Source: Antarctobacter aquimaris | GTDB taxonomy: Bacteria > Pseudomonadota > Alphaproteobacteria > Rhodobacterales > Rhodobacteraceae | Reading direction: 5' to 3' | Assembly (NCBI RefSeq): GCF_900184945.1 | Contig: NZ_FXYF01000019.1 | Coordinates: forward strand, 1 to 64,000 | Length of the DNA stretch: 64,000 bases | Shown here: one piece after another, positions 44,400 to 53,146 of the stretch | Position numbering within the stretch: the first letter of the stretch is position 1 | Layout: the number at the start of each line of letters is the position of its first letter | Program-made: the position numbers and the translations under genes | Notes under the pieces: generated by a model | The model's database searches: none | Told to the model about the DNA's origin: nothing | The model's input: the letters and a program-made list of their open reading frames with translations, nothing else

Positions 44400-45653
44400 T
44401 CAGGCGCGGACCTCGTCCTTGGGGCGCAGCACCAGCCAGATCAGCGCGCCGCCCGCCAGCACCAGGAACGGCGCCATGGCCAGGTTGACCGCCGTCCAGC
44501 CCTGTTCGGCCGACCCGCCCGAGCAGTTCATCAGCCCGCCCGAGGCGAGCGAGGCAAAGGTCACGCCGCCGAACACGATGAGGTCGTTCAGGCCCTGCAT
44601 CCGGCCGCGTTCGTGCGGCTCATGCGCGCCGGTCAGCATCGTGGTCGCGCCGATGAAACCGAAATTCCAGCCCAGCCCCAGCAGCACCAGCGCGACAAAG
44701 AACTGTTCGAGGTCGACCCCCGACAGCCCCACCGCGCCGGCGGCCCCGAGGATCACCAGCCCGGCGGCCATGATCTTTTCCGCGCCGAAGCGGGCGATCA
44801 GGTGCCCGGTGAAGAAGCTGGGAGCGAACATCGCCAGCACATGCGCCGTCACCACGTTGGCGGCGTCCCCCGTCTCGAACCCGCAGCCCACCACGGCCAG
44901 CGGCGTGGAGGTCATCACCAGGTTCATCAGCGCGTAGGAGACGGTCGCGCAGATCACCGCGACGGCGATGCGCGGCGTGCGCAGCAGCTCCAGCCGGCTG
45001 CGCCCGCGCGGCGCGTCGATCTCCGGTTTCGGCGGCCTTGGGATGTCGAGAAAGAGGAACAGCAAGGACCCCAGCAGGTTCAGCCCGATCACCGCCGCGT
45101 AGGTCCCGAGGAAGGGCACCACGAAGGCGTCCGAGGTCGCCTTGACCAGCTGCGGACCGATGATGGCCGAGGCCAGCCCGCCCGCCATGACGTAGGAAAT
45201 CGCCTTGGGCCGGTAGGCGTCCGACGCGGTGTCGGAGGCGGCAAAGCGGTAAAAGCCCTGCGCCGACATGTAGAGGCCGGTCAGCAGCGACCCCAGCAGG
45301 AACACCGGGAACGAGGCGATGTAGAGGCCGTAAGCCCCCACCGCGCCGCCCAGCGCGCCGCCCGTGGCGCCCAGCATGAAGCCGGTGCGCCGGCCGTATT
45401 TCTGCATGATGGCCGAGACCGGCGTCGCCGACAGCATCGAGCCCAGCACGATCAGCGAGATCGGCAGCGTGGCAAAGCACACGTTCGAGGCCAGCGACTG
45501 CCCGGCAAGGCCGCCGATGGTGAAGATCATCGGCATCTGCGCGCCCAGGATCGCCTGTGCCAGCACAAGCACGATCACGTTGCGCTTGGCGCGAGAGTCG
45601 GTCGGGTCTGCGGTGAGGCTGGTCATGGGCATCGGGATAGGCTGCGCGCTCAT
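44400..45653 (-). CDS. MFS transporter
   Basis: A 417-aa membrane protein from the ATG at 45653 (a TTG at 45662 and ATGs at 45629 and 45626 are alternatives). About 12 hydrophobic segments are visible. The MFS loop 2-3 motif appears as MQKYGRRTGFMLGATGGALG, and a cytoplasmic charged loop (about 195-215, PRPPKPEIDAPRGRSR) separates the halves. The second half has GHLIARFGAEKIM and LGLGWNFGFIGATTML. The substrate is unknown. It converges with the phytoene-synthase-family gene at 6 bp and is divergent from cobK. Confidence 0.86.
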   Translation of the reverse strand: MSAQPIPMPMTSLTADPTDSRAKRNVIVLVLAQAILGAQMPMIFTIGGLAGQSLASNVCFATLPISLIVLGSMLSATPVSAIMQKYGRRTGFMLGATGGALGGAVGAYGLYIASFPVFLLGSLLTGLYMSAQGFYRFAASDTASDAYRPKAISYVMAGGLASAIIGPQLVKATSDAFVVPFLGTYAAVIGLNLLGSLLFLFLDIPRPPKPEIDAPRGRSRLELLRTPRIAVAVICATVSYALMNLVMTSTPLAVVGCGFETGDAANVVTAHVLAMFAPSFFTGHLIARFGAEKIMAAGLVILGAAGAVGLSGVDLEQFFVALVLLGLGWNFGFIGATTMLTGAHEPHERGRMQGLNDLIVFGGVTFASLASGGLMNCSGGSAEQGWTAVNLAMAPFLVLAGGALIWLVLRPKDEVRA

Positions 45654-45732
45654 CTTCGGCAAGAGGCATGTGTAAGCGACGCAGCGTGTTGCCGCTGTTC
45701 CCCTTTCAGCGGTGGTGTTCTAAGCAGGGCGG

Positions 45733-46446
45733 ATGAACGGGATCGTGATCATAGGCGGCTCGACCGAGGCGCACCGGCTGGCGCGGGCCTTGCCCAGCGC
45801 GCTGGTGCGACTGCCCACGCCGGAACGCGTGGCGCGGCGCTGGCCGGGGGCGGTCAGCTTTGGGCCGGTGACGGCGGACTGGCTGCGCGCGGTCGGGGCG
45901 GGCGCGGTGATCGAGGCGGCGCATCCGGCCAACACCCGGGCTGCCTTTGCCGCGGCGGCGGCGGCGCGCGCGGCGGGGGTGCCGATCCTTCAACTGGTGC
46001 GGGCGTCGTGGCGGGCCGGGCCGGGCGACCGCTGGGTGTCGGTGCGCGACGTGCGCGACGCGGCGCGGGTCATCCCGCGCGGCGCGCGCGTGCTGGTGAC
46101 AACGGGGCGCGAGGCCTTGCCGCAGTTGCGTGCCCTGCGGGCCGAGATCCTGATGCGCCGCATTGGACAGCCGGTGCCGCCCTCCGGCTGCCCGCTGCCG
46201 CGCGGCCGCTGGCAATGCGCCGACGGGCCGATCAGCGTGGCCGGCGAGTTGCGCCTGATGCGCCGCGAACGGATCGAGTGGCTGCTGGTGCCCAACGCCG
46301 GTGGCCTTGGCGGGTTGCCCAAGCTGGCGGCGGCGCGCGCGCTGCACCTGCCTGTCGCCATGATCGACCGCCCGCGCCGCCCCGACGGGCCGCGCGTCAT
46401 CACGCCGGAGGAGGCCCTGCGATGGCTCCAGACACTGACATCATAG
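45733..46446 (+). CDS. cobK: Precorrin-6A (cobalt-precorrin-6A) reductase
   Basis: A 237-aa enzyme of cobalamin synthesis. IVIIGGSTEAHRLARAL (about 4-20) is the N-terminal nucleotide-binding region, GAGAVIEAAHPANTRAAFAA (about 55-74) is the CobK signature, and VLVTTGREALPQLR and LLVPNAGGLGGLPKLAAAR follow. It uses NADPH to reduce precorrin-6A. The rest of the cob genes are not in the window. Its 3' end overlaps the glycosylase gene by 25 bp, so the two are co-transcribed. Confidence 0.9.
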   Translation: MNGIVIIGGSTEAHRLARALPSALVRLPTPERVARRWPGAVSFGPVTADWLRAVGAGAVIEAAHPANTRAAFAAAAAARAAGVPILQLVRASWRAGPGDRWVSVRDVRDAARVIPRGARVLVTTGREALPQLRALRAEILMRRIGQPVPPSGCPLPRGRWQCADGPISVAGELRLMRRERIEWLLVPNAGGLGGLPKLAAARALHLPVAMIDRPRRPDGPRVITPEEALRWLQTLTS

Positions 46447-47069
46447 GGCGCATCATCCGCACCGACGACTGCGTGGCCGAGGGCGCGGAATGGCTGGCCC
46501 GGACCGAGCCGCGCTTTGCCCATGCGCTGGAGCAGACCGGCCCCCTGCCGCTGCGCCGCCGCCCGGACGGCTTTGCGCAGCTGCTCAGCGCCATCGTCAG
46601 CCAGCAGGTCAGCGTCGCCTCGGCCCGGGCGATCTGGGCGCGGCTGGAAGGCGCGGGCATGGTCACGCCCGAAGCGGTGCGGGCCTGCACCGACGACGAT
46701 CTGCGCGCGCTGGGTCTCAGCCGGCAAAAGGCGGCCTATGCCCGTGCGCTGGCCGAGGCGGAGATCGACTTTGACGCGCTGCGCGTCCTGCCGACCGGGC
46801 AGGTCGTCGAGACATTGGTCGCGGTCAAGGGCATCGGCATCTGGACGGCCGAGATCTACGCCATGTTCAGCCTGGGCCGGGCGGATGTATTCGCCCCCGG
46901 CGACCTGGCCTTGCAGGAAGCCGCGCGATTGCTGTTCGACCTGCCCGACCGGCCCCGGGAAAAGGCCCTGCGCGGCATGGCCGAGGCCTGGAGCCCCTGG
47001 CGATCGGTTGCGGCGCGCGCGCTCTGGGCCTACTACCACGTCGCGAAGGAACGGGAGGGCATCGCGTGA
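46422..47069 (+). CDS. DNA-3-methyladenine glycosylase II (AlkA-type, HhH-GPD)
   Basis: A 215-aa base-excision enzyme. SAIVSQQVSVASARAIWARL (about 56-75) is the conserved first helix region, VKGIGIWTAEIYAMFSLG (about 135-152) is the helix-hairpin-helix, and catalytic Asp161 lies in FAPGDLALQEA. It lacks the extra N-terminal domain of E. coli AlkA, as do most alphaproteobacterial forms. The ATG at 46422 lies inside cobK and has GGAGGAGG upstream. The long in-frame extension to 44613 overlaps other genes and is spurious. Confidence 0.9.
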   Translation: MAPDTDIIGRIIRTDDCVAEGAEWLARTEPRFAHALEQTGPLPLRRRPDGFAQLLSAIVSQQVSVASARAIWARLEGAGMVTPEAVRACTDDDLRALGLSRQKAAYARALAEAEIDFDALRVLPTGQVVETLVAVKGIGIWTAEIYAMFSLGRADVFAPGDLALQEAARLLFDLPDRPREKALRGMAEAWSPWRSVAARALWAYYHVAKEREGIA

Positions 47070-47464
47070 AGGCATGGGGGATCGGCCTTGTGCTGGGGCT
47101 GGCGGCGGGGCCGGCGGCGGCACAGTTCGCCACACCCACGGTCTGCACCGGGACGATGGCGTTCCTTGTCGAGGATGGCGGCGCCGGAGCTTACCAATTG
47201 GACTTGGCGTTCGATGGCGCGGCCTACACGATCCGGGCGCGGAACCCCGACACCGACGAGACCACCGAGGACAGGGGCACCTGCGCCGACTACCTGACCA
47301 CCGGCTGCCGGCACGGTTTTCCCCCGGCCGAAGGCGGCGAGGCGGGATACTACGACTTCAGGCTCGAAGCGCGCGGCGCAGAGGGCTATTTCTACACGGA
47401 AACATGGTCGGACGGGTTTTCGGGCGAGGCGATGCTCGACTGCCGACCGGCAGAGCGCCCCTGA
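47066..47464 (+). CDS. Small exported protein of unknown function
   Basis: A 132-aa protein with a GTG start overlapping the glycosylase stop (GTGA). A signal peptide ends at AAA (about residue 19). The mature part has four cysteines (CTGTM, CADYLTTGCRHG, CRPAERP) that could form two disulfides, and a beta-rich composition. I do not recognise the family. It is probably periplasmic, co-transcribed with cobK and the glycosylase without an obvious functional link. Confidence 0.65.
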   Translation: MKAWGIGLVLGLAAGPAAAQFATPTVCTGTMAFLVEDGGAGAYQLDLAFDGAAYTIRARNPDTDETTEDRGTCADYLTTGCRHGFPPAEGGEAGYYDFRLEARGAEGYFYTETWSDGFSGEAMLDCRPAERP

Positions 47465-47494
47465 GGGCGCGGCGGAACAGGAGAGACTTCTGGC

Positions 47495-48160
47495 ATGACA
47501 CGGGTACTGAACACGGGCCGCAAGGGGCCGGCCTCGGGCGAGACGCGCTCTTGCGTCATCTTCCTGCACGGCTACGGGGCGAACGGGGCGGACCTGCTGG
47601 GGCTGGCCGATCCGCTGGCGGAATACCTGCCGGACACGCTGTTCCTGGCGCCCGATGCGCCCGAGGCCTGCGCCGGCGCGCCGTTCGGGTTTCAGTGGTT
47701 CCCGATCCCCTGGATCGACGGGTCCTCGGAAGAGGAATCCATGGCCGGCATGGCGCGGGCGGTCGATGACCTGAACGCCTTTCTCGACGCGGTCATGGTG
47801 GACGAGGACCTGCTGCCGGAACAGGTGGCGCTGTTCGGCTTTTCGCAGGGCACCATGATGAGCCTGCACGTCGGCCCGCGCCGCGACGAGGAACTGGCCG
47901 GGATCGTCGGCTTTTCCGGCCGGTTGCTGGCGCCGGAGCTGCTGGCCGACGAGGTCCGCAGCAAGCCGCCGATCCTGCTGGTGCACGGCGACCAGGACGA
48001 CGTGGTGCCGGTGCAGTCGCTGCCGCAGGCGGCCGAAGCGTTGCAGGAGGCCGGGTTCACCGAGGTCTTTGCCCACGTCATGAAGGGCACCGCGCACGGC
48101 ATCGCGCCCGATGGGCTGGGCGTGGCACTGGCCTTTCTGCGGGACAAGTGCGGGTTCTAG
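47495..48160 (+). CDS. Alpha/beta hydrolase, phospholipase/carboxylesterase family
   Basis: A 221-aa serine esterase. FLHGYGANGADLLGLAD (oxyanion region, about 23-39), nucleophile Ser117 in LFGFSQGTMMS, acid Asp in VHGDQDDVVP (about 168-169) and His201 in KGTAHGIAPDG form the triad. This matches the YpfH/acyl-protein-thioesterase-like family. GGAGAG precedes the ATG, 30 bp after the previous gene. No signal peptide, so cytoplasmic action on short esters is likely. Confidence 0.9.
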   Translation: MTRVLNTGRKGPASGETRSCVIFLHGYGANGADLLGLADPLAEYLPDTLFLAPDAPEACAGAPFGFQWFPIPWIDGSSEEESMAGMARAVDDLNAFLDAVMVDEDLLPEQVALFGFSQGTMMSLHVGPRRDEELAGIVGFSGRLLAPELLADEVRSKPPILLVHGDQDDVVPVQSLPQAAEALQEAGFTEVFAHVMKGTAHGIAPDGLGVALAFLRDKCGF

Positions 48161-48337
48161 CAGCGATTTTCGCCTCTCCTTGGCCGGCTGCGTATTGGTC
48201 ACGTCGTGGCGCCGTGCGCAAGGACGACGCGCGCGGTCCGGCCAGGGGCCGTATGATACGGGATTTTGAATGCCGTCCGGTCTTTGCGGACCGGCGGACT
48301 GTGGTACGCTTCCGGGCACGTTTCGGAGAGTTGCATT

Positions 48338-49870
48338 ATGCGTCTGTCATTTCTGTCTGCGGGCCTTGTCCTGGCCCTGAACGCCCCCGTCGCCGCACAG
48401 GACCTGCCGGTGTTCGACGCCGACCAGTTCGGCAAGGTGGTGATCACCAGCAAGCAGTCCGCGCTGGGCGTGATCCGCAACGAGGCGCAGATTGGCCAGA
48501 TGAACATCGAGTTCATCTCGAACTACAGCGCCTCCTCGCCCTTTGCCCAGCTGGGCCGCGCGGTGGGCAAGCTGGACATCCTGACCGACACCAACAAATA
48601 CGCGCCCTGCACCGCCTTCCTGATCGAGGGCAACCGCCTGATCACCAACCATCATTGCGTGCCGGGCATCCTGGATCACCCGCAGATCGGCGGCAACGCC
48701 ATCGCGGCGGTGCAGTTCCACGCCGGGTTCATCCGTGACGGGGTGGTGGGCGAGACGCGCAGTTTCCACGTCAGCCCGGTGCCGCTGGAGACCAGCAAGA
48801 CGCTGGATTACACCGTTCTTCAGGTGCTGGGCGACGCCAACGCCGAGTTCGGCGCGCTGCACCTGTCGGCCGCGCTGCCCGAGGACCGCGCGCCGTTCTG
48901 GCTGATCGGCCATCCGCTGGGCGAGGCGCAGCGCATCAGCCGCGAGAAATGCCAGGCCAGCGCGCCCGCGCTCGACAACCATCGCGTCCTGCACACCTGC
49001 GACACGCTGCCGGGCAGCTCGGGCTCGCCGGTGATCGACACCGGGCTGCGGCAGGTTGTGGCGCTGCACCATGCCTCGGCCGGGTCGGTGAACCTGGCCG
49101 TGCCTATGGCCGAGATCCTGGCCCAGTCGCAGGTGCTGACGGCGGCCGTGGGCGGCGATGCGGATCGCGCGGCGCTGGAGGCGGAACTGGCCGCGCTGCG
49201 GGCCGAACGGGACCGGCTGAGCGCCGAAACCGAGGCCCGCGCGGCGGCCGAGGCCGAGGCCAGGCGCCTCGCCGAGGAGCTGGCCGCGCTCCAGGCGGAC
49301 CGGGCAAAGCCGCCCAAACCCGCGCCGGCCGAGCCGATGGAGCGCTTTGGCCTGGCCCCCGGCGACCTGGGCCTGCGGATCGAGGTCGACGGGCAGGCCA
49401 AGGGCACCGTGGTCATCGACCTGTTCGAGGACGTGGCCCCCGAACACGCTGATCGCATCGCCGCGCTGGCGCGGTTCGGCGCCTACAACGGCGTGGTGTT
49501 CCATCGGGTGATCGACGGTTTCATGGCCCAGACCGGCGACGTGCAATACGGCGATTTCGACGACAAGACCTTTACCCTGACGGTCACCGGCTCCGGTCGG
49601 TCGGACCTGCCGGACATCCAGGCCGAGTTCTCGGACATTGCCTTTGAGCGCGGGGCGGTGGGCATGGCCCGGTCCGCGGACATCGACAGCGCCAACGCGC
49701 AGTTCTTCATCATGTTCAAGGACGGGCCGTTCCTGAACGGGCAATACACCGTGGTGGGCCGTGTCATCAAAGGCATGGAGGTGATCGACCGGGTGAAACG
49801 CGGCGAGCCGCACACCTGGAAGGACATCGGCACCCCCGACCGGATGACCCGCGTCACTGTGATCGAATGA
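48338..49870 (+). CDS. Fusion of trypsin-like serine protease and cyclophilin-type peptidyl-prolyl isomerase
   Basis: A 510-aa exported protein from the ATG at 48338 (GGAGAG upstream); signal peptide to about residue 20. Residues 30-270 are an S1/trypsin-like domain with triad His106 (TNHHCVPG), Asp157 (TLDYTVLQ) and Ser228 (PGSSGSPV). Residues 275-325 are an Ala/Glu/Arg coiled coil (ALEAELAALRAERDRLSAE). Residues 343-510 are a cyclophilin domain (VVIDLFEDVAPEHADRIAAL, GVVFHRVIDGFMAQTGD, NAQFFIMF). A periplasmic quality-control role is inferred: one arm refolds proline-limited substrates and the other degrades. It is monocistronic by spacing. Confidence 0.9.
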   Translation: MRLSFLSAGLVLALNAPVAAQDLPVFDADQFGKVVITSKQSALGVIRNEAQIGQMNIEFISNYSASSPFAQLGRAVGKLDILTDTNKYAPCTAFLIEGNRLITNHHCVPGILDHPQIGGNAIAAVQFHAGFIRDGVVGETRSFHVSPVPLETSKTLDYTVLQVLGDANAEFGALHLSAALPEDRAPFWLIGHPLGEAQRISREKCQASAPALDNHRVLHTCDTLPGSSGSPVIDTGLRQVVALHHASAGSVNLAVPMAEILAQSQVLTAAVGGDADRAALEAELAALRAERDRLSAETEARAAAEAEARRLAEELAALQADRAKPPKPAPAEPMERFGLAPGDLGLRIEVDGQAKGTVVIDLFEDVAPEHADRIAALARFGAYNGVVFHRVIDGFMAQTGDVQYGDFDDKTFTLTVTGSGRSDLPDIQAEFSDIAFERGAVGMARSADIDSANAQFFIMFKDGPFLNGQYTVVGRVIKGMEVIDRVKRGEPHTWKDIGTPDRMTRVTVIE

Positions 49871-50063
49871 CAGGGGGCCGTCGTGACCGGGGCGGCGCCT
49901 GCTGTCACATGCCGTTTGCCTGCGCAGGCCACCCCTTGTTGCGGATACCGCATGTTGCGGGACTTGCCTCGCCCCGAACGCGAGATATAGTCGTGCCAAG
50001 CAGGGGCGGGTTCCCCGCTCTGGTGCTTTTGGTCGAGCAGGCAGGGCAAGGGACGAGTCGTCG

Positions 50064-50648
50064 ATGGACACCGAGTTCAGAACCACCTTCGTGCGCGAAC
50101 CCGGCGCACTCAAACACCATCCCGCACTGGTGCTGAACGCCGATTACCGACCCTTATCGTATTACCCCTTGTCGCTCTGGCCCTGGCAGGACGCGATCAA
50201 GGCGGCCTTTCTCGACCGGGTCGACATCGTGGCCGAATATGACGAGGTGGTGCGCAGTCCGAGCATGTCGCTCAGGATCCCCAGCGTGGTGGTCCTGAAG
50301 GATTATGTCAAACCGCAGAAGCGCGTGGCCTTCACGCGCTTCAATCTTTTTCTGCGGGACGAATTCCGCTGCCAGTATTGCGGGTCCAAGGGCGAACTGA
50401 CCTTTGACCACGTGGTGCCGCGTGCCAGCGGCGGCATCACCAGCTGGGAAAACGTCGTTGCGGCCTGCGCGCCCTGCAACTTGCGCAAGGGGTCCAAGAG
50501 CCTGCGCCAGGCCAACATGTGCCTGCGCAAGCCGCCGCGCCAGCCTTCGGCCCCGGAACTGTTGAACATGGGCCGCCGCTTTCCGCCGAATCACCTGCAC
50601 GAAAGCTGGATGGACTTCCTCTACTGGGACGCGGAACTGGAGGCCTGA
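50064..50648 (+). CDS. HNH endonuclease family protein
   Basis: A 194-aa protein. Residues 101-143 carry a zinc-bound HNH motif: Cys103 and Cys106 (FRCQYCGSKG), DH at 115-116 (LTFDHVVPRASGG), N130 and Cys135/Cys138 (AACAPCNLRKG). The N-terminal LVLNADYRPLSYYPLSLWPW is shared with a widespread, chromosomally conserved HNH family rather than with phage nucleases. No methylase or restriction partner is adjacent. The upstream 193-bp gap (49871-50063) shows no gene. Confidence 0.88.
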   Translation: MDTEFRTTFVREPGALKHHPALVLNADYRPLSYYPLSLWPWQDAIKAAFLDRVDIVAEYDEVVRSPSMSLRIPSVVVLKDYVKPQKRVAFTRFNLFLRDEFRCQYCGSKGELTFDHVVPRASGGITSWENVVAACAPCNLRKGSKSLRQANMCLRKPPRQPSAPELLNMGRRFPPNHLHESWMDFLYWDAELEA

Positions 50649-50679
50649 GCGGAGGCGGAACCGGGGGCCTGAGCGCCGC

Positions 50680-52056
50680 TCACTCGGTCGGTTCGAAGCA
50701 GAAGACATTGTCGCTGCCGTCGTTCAGAACGCACTGGGGCAGGGCGCTTTCGGGCCGGTCGTCGCCCATCCAGTACCACAGCGTCGCCGGGTTGCCGTTC
50801 ACCCGCAGCACGCCGGCGTCGTTCTCCAGCACCGTGCTGGTGCCCGAGGGCCAGAGGTGGCTGTCCACCATCCCGCCGTCCAGCGTGGCGCGCCGGGTGC
50901 GGATGCAGGTGTCTTCGTCCAGCCGGGTGCCGTCGTCGCGAAAGACATGGCAGCGCCCGGCGGTCGTCTGCTCCTGCACCTGGCCGTTGCGGGGCAGGGC
51001 GGCCAGCGGCATCTCGCCCGGCCAGGCCATGTGATTCTGCATGAACCCGAAGAACACCGGCGGCGACGCATCGCGCGCGTCGGCATAGCCCCAGACCGAA
51101 CCCCGGATCAGCGCGGCCTCGCCCCAAAAATCCACCGCCGATTCGCCCCGCCGCGCGGGCGCGTCCGGGGTGACGGCGCAGGTGCCCGCGCCCTCCAGTC
51201 CAAAGCCGGTGTAGCTCAGGTTGCCCTCGGGACTGCGCCGTACCTCGTCCATGCGGCCGATTCCGCGTGGCCACTGGTCCGGGTCGCTGGAGTCCAGATC
51301 GTACACCGACAGGTAGAGGTTGAGACAGGCATTGGCGATCACCGTGTCGTTGAGCGTGGTCGGCGGGTCGATGCCCAGCACGGCGATGCCCCAACGCGCG
51401 GCCTCTTCGACGCGGGTGACATGGAACATCTGCTCGGCCGGGGTGGCATGCATCCGCGCGGCCAGCGACGGGGCAAAGCGGTACTTCACCATGTTGCGAA
51501 AGATCAGCTCGGACACCGCGACCGAGACGGCATAGGCCCGCGCGACGGAGGCCGCGTCATAGGCGCCCTCGGGCACCAATAGGCTGGGCGCGTGAAAGCC
51601 AAGCCGCCCGTCGACGTGCAGGAACCGGTTCACCGAGGTGCCAAAGTCGGTTTCGGTCCCATGGCTGCCGGCCATGAAGATCAGCGCGCAGGCGGATTCG
51701 CAGCGCGCCCCGGCACGGATCACCGTGCCCAACCGGCCAAAGACCAGCTCCGTCAGGGCCATCGCCTCGGTCAGCGACCCGCCGGGGCTGTCGAGGCAGA
51801 GGTTCAGGGGGCGGTAGATGCCGATGTTGGGCCTGCCGTCGGGAAAATCCTCGTCGACATAGAGGATGTTCTCGAACTGCGGCAGGCGCGCGGCCTCTTG
51901 CAGCACGGCGCGCAGGCGGGTGGTGTCGCCGGCCTCGATCGGGCCCCGCAACTGGGCGATGCAGCCATAGGCCGGATCGTCCGTCAGCGTGATGCTGGCG
52001 GCCTCGGCGGGGACCGCGCCGAGCCAGGCAAACAGGGCAAGACACAGGTGGCGCAT
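50680..52056 (-). CDS. Periplasmic ClpP/crotonase-fold protein with Ser-His pair
   Basis: A 458-aa exported protein, signal peptide to about residue 20. The N-terminal half (about 25-240) looks like a ClpP/SppA-type fold: LCLDSPGGSLTEAMAL (about 87-102), a nucleophile-like Ser121 in CESACALIFMAGS and His155 in LGFHAP. The C-terminal half (about 250-458) is Cys- and Trp-containing and unrecognised; it may bind a ligand. I know similar periplasmic proteins in roseobacters without assigned function (COG3904-like). A protease role is inferred from the Ser/His arrangement only. Confidence 0.7.
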   Translation of the reverse strand: MRHLCLALFAWLGAVPAEAASITLTDDPAYGCIAQLRGPIEAGDTTRLRAVLQEAARLPQFENILYVDEDFPDGRPNIGIYRPLNLCLDSPGGSLTEAMALTELVFGRLGTVIRAGARCESACALIFMAGSHGTETDFGTSVNRFLHVDGRLGFHAPSLLVPEGAYDAASVARAYAVSVAVSELIFRNMVKYRFAPSLAARMHATPAEQMFHVTRVEEAARWGIAVLGIDPPTTLNDTVIANACLNLYLSVYDLDSSDPDQWPRGIGRMDEVRRSPEGNLSYTGFGLEGAGTCAVTPDAPARRGESAVDFWGEAALIRGSVWGYADARDASPPVFFGFMQNHMAWPGEMPLAALPRNGQVQEQTTAGRCHVFRDDGTRLDEDTCIRTRRATLDGGMVDSHLWPSGTSTVLENDAGVLRVNGNPATLWYWMGDDRPESALPQCVLNDGSDNVFCFEPTE

Positions 52057-52165
52057 GGGGGGTCTCCTCCGGTCGGGCCGGGGGAAGGCACCCGGCGGGC
52101 TTGTCCGAAAAGGCTACAGGAGGCCCGCGCAGCGCGCTATCCCGCCCGTCCAGAAGGTGCCCTTG

Positions 52166-52197
52166 GGATTCACATTCAAGAATTCAGACGTGAATCC
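52166..52197. promoter_or_regulatory. Inverted repeat in a divergent promoter region
   Basis: GGATTCAC (52166-52173) and GTGAATCC (52190-52197) are perfect 8-bp arms with a 16-bp spacer that itself contains TTCAAGAATTCA. The site is between the minus-strand ClpP-like gene and the plus-strand lipoprotein gene, 63 bp upstream of the latter. This spacing suits a dimeric repressor operator. The regulator is unknown. Confidence 0.45.
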
Positions 52198-52259
52198 TTG
52201 CGATTCTCCGGCACCTCGGTCACGGTTGGAGGCATGAAAACCGAATTCGAGGGACAAGC

Positions 52260-52553
52260 ATGCGCATTCAACTGATGGCTGCCGCCGCGCTGGTGACGCT
52301 CGGCACCGCCTGCTCACAGCCCGAGCCCGAGCCAGTCTACGTGCAGGTGCCCTACGACAAGTACGGCGGCGTCGCCGGCGGCACGATCGTCGATGGCTAT
52401 TACGTGCTGGACGACGGCACCGTGGTTGGCCCGGTCAGCCCGGACGTCATTGACGGCAACCAGAACCGCAACCGCAACCGCGAGCAGACGCAGTCGCAGG
52501 TGCAGGCCACGACCCAGACGACGACCACGCAGCGCACCCGCACGGGCAACTGA
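52260..52553 (+). CDS. Small lipoprotein of unknown function
   Basis: A 97-aa protein with a lipoprotein signal peptide (MRIQLMAAAALVTLGTAC; lipid-modified Cys about residue 18). The mature N-terminus is acidic/proline-rich (SQPEPEPVYVQVPYDKYGG), and the C-terminus is polar low complexity (NQNRNRNREQTQSQ and TTTT). It is probably anchored to the outer membrane. A bidirectional terminator follows 31 bp after its stop. Confidence 0.65.
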   Translation: MRIQLMAAAALVTLGTACSQPEPEPVYVQVPYDKYGGVAGGTIVDGYYVLDDGTVVGPVSPDVIDGNQNRNRNREQTQSQVQATTQTTTTQRTRTGN

Positions 52554-52583
52554 CCGCTCGGACGTCAGGCAGCCGGGAAAAGA

Positions 52584-52609
52584 AAAGGCCCCGCAAAAGC
52601 GGGGCCTTT
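52584..52609. terminator. Bidirectional intrinsic terminator
   Basis: AAAGGCCCCGC and GCGGGGCCTTT form an 11-bp perfect stem around an AAAA loop, with A-rich and T-rich flanks on the two sides. It lies between the convergent lipoprotein and bactofilin genes and would stop transcription from both directions. Confidence 0.85.
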
Positions 52610-52633
52610 GTCATTTCGGATCGCTGCGAAAGA

Positions 52634-53146
52634 TCAGGAATTGCCGGCGGCCGCATGGGCCGGGGCTGCTGCGGCGCCACCGGGCTGCGGGCGCTTGCCG
52701 CCGTTCAGCGGGTCGTCCTGGCGCTGCACGGAGCCTTCGAAGTGGGCGCCGGATTCGATCGCGATGGTCTTGTGGATGATGTCGCCCTCGACCCGCGCGG
52801 TGGCGGTCAGGCGCACCTTGAGGCCGCGCACACGGCCCACGATGCGGCCGTTCACCACCACGTCGTCGGCGATCACTTCGCCCTTGATGGTGGCGGATTC
52901 GCCGATCGTCAGCAGGTGGGCGCGGATGTCACCCTCGACCGTGCCTTCGACCTGGATGTCGCCGGTGGTCTTGATGTTGCCGGTCACGTGCAGGTCGGCC
53001 GACAGCACCGATGCCGGCGGCTTGGCCTTCGGCGGGGTGGCTGGCTTGTAGTCGCTGCCTGCGGATTTCATCGGGTCGGGCATGGCCGGTTTGGACACGT
53101 CGTCGGCCTTGGGGCCGGGCTCATTGATCTTGCTCTTAGAAAACAT
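52634..53146 (-). CDS. Bactofilin (polymer-forming cytoskeletal protein)
   Basis: A 170-aa protein with a disordered Pro/Lys-rich N-terminus (about 1-45) and a central right-handed beta-helix domain (about 47-145): VTGNIKTTGDIQVEGTVEGD, IGESATIKGEVIADDVVVNG and RVEGDIIHKTIAIESGAHFE. The C-terminus is Ala/Pro-rich. Bactofilins form membrane-associated filaments that position cell-wall enzymes. The start overlaps the end of the M23 peptidase gene by 11 bp, a coupling known for bactofilin and LytM partners. Confidence 0.94.
   Translation of the reverse strand: MFSKSKINEPGPKADDVSKPAMPDPMKSAGSDYKPATPPKAKPPASVLSADLHVTGNIKTTGDIQVEGTVEGDIRAHLLTIGESATIKGEVIADDVVVNGRIVGRVRGLKVRLTATARVEGDIIHKTIAIESGAHFEGSVQRQDDPLNGGKRPQPGGAAAAPAHAAAGNS

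Noticed and set aside
44613-46421. Long N-terminal extension of the DNA glycosylase frame
   Set aside because: It runs antisense through the MFS gene and out of frame through cobK; the AlkA-type fold starts at 46422.
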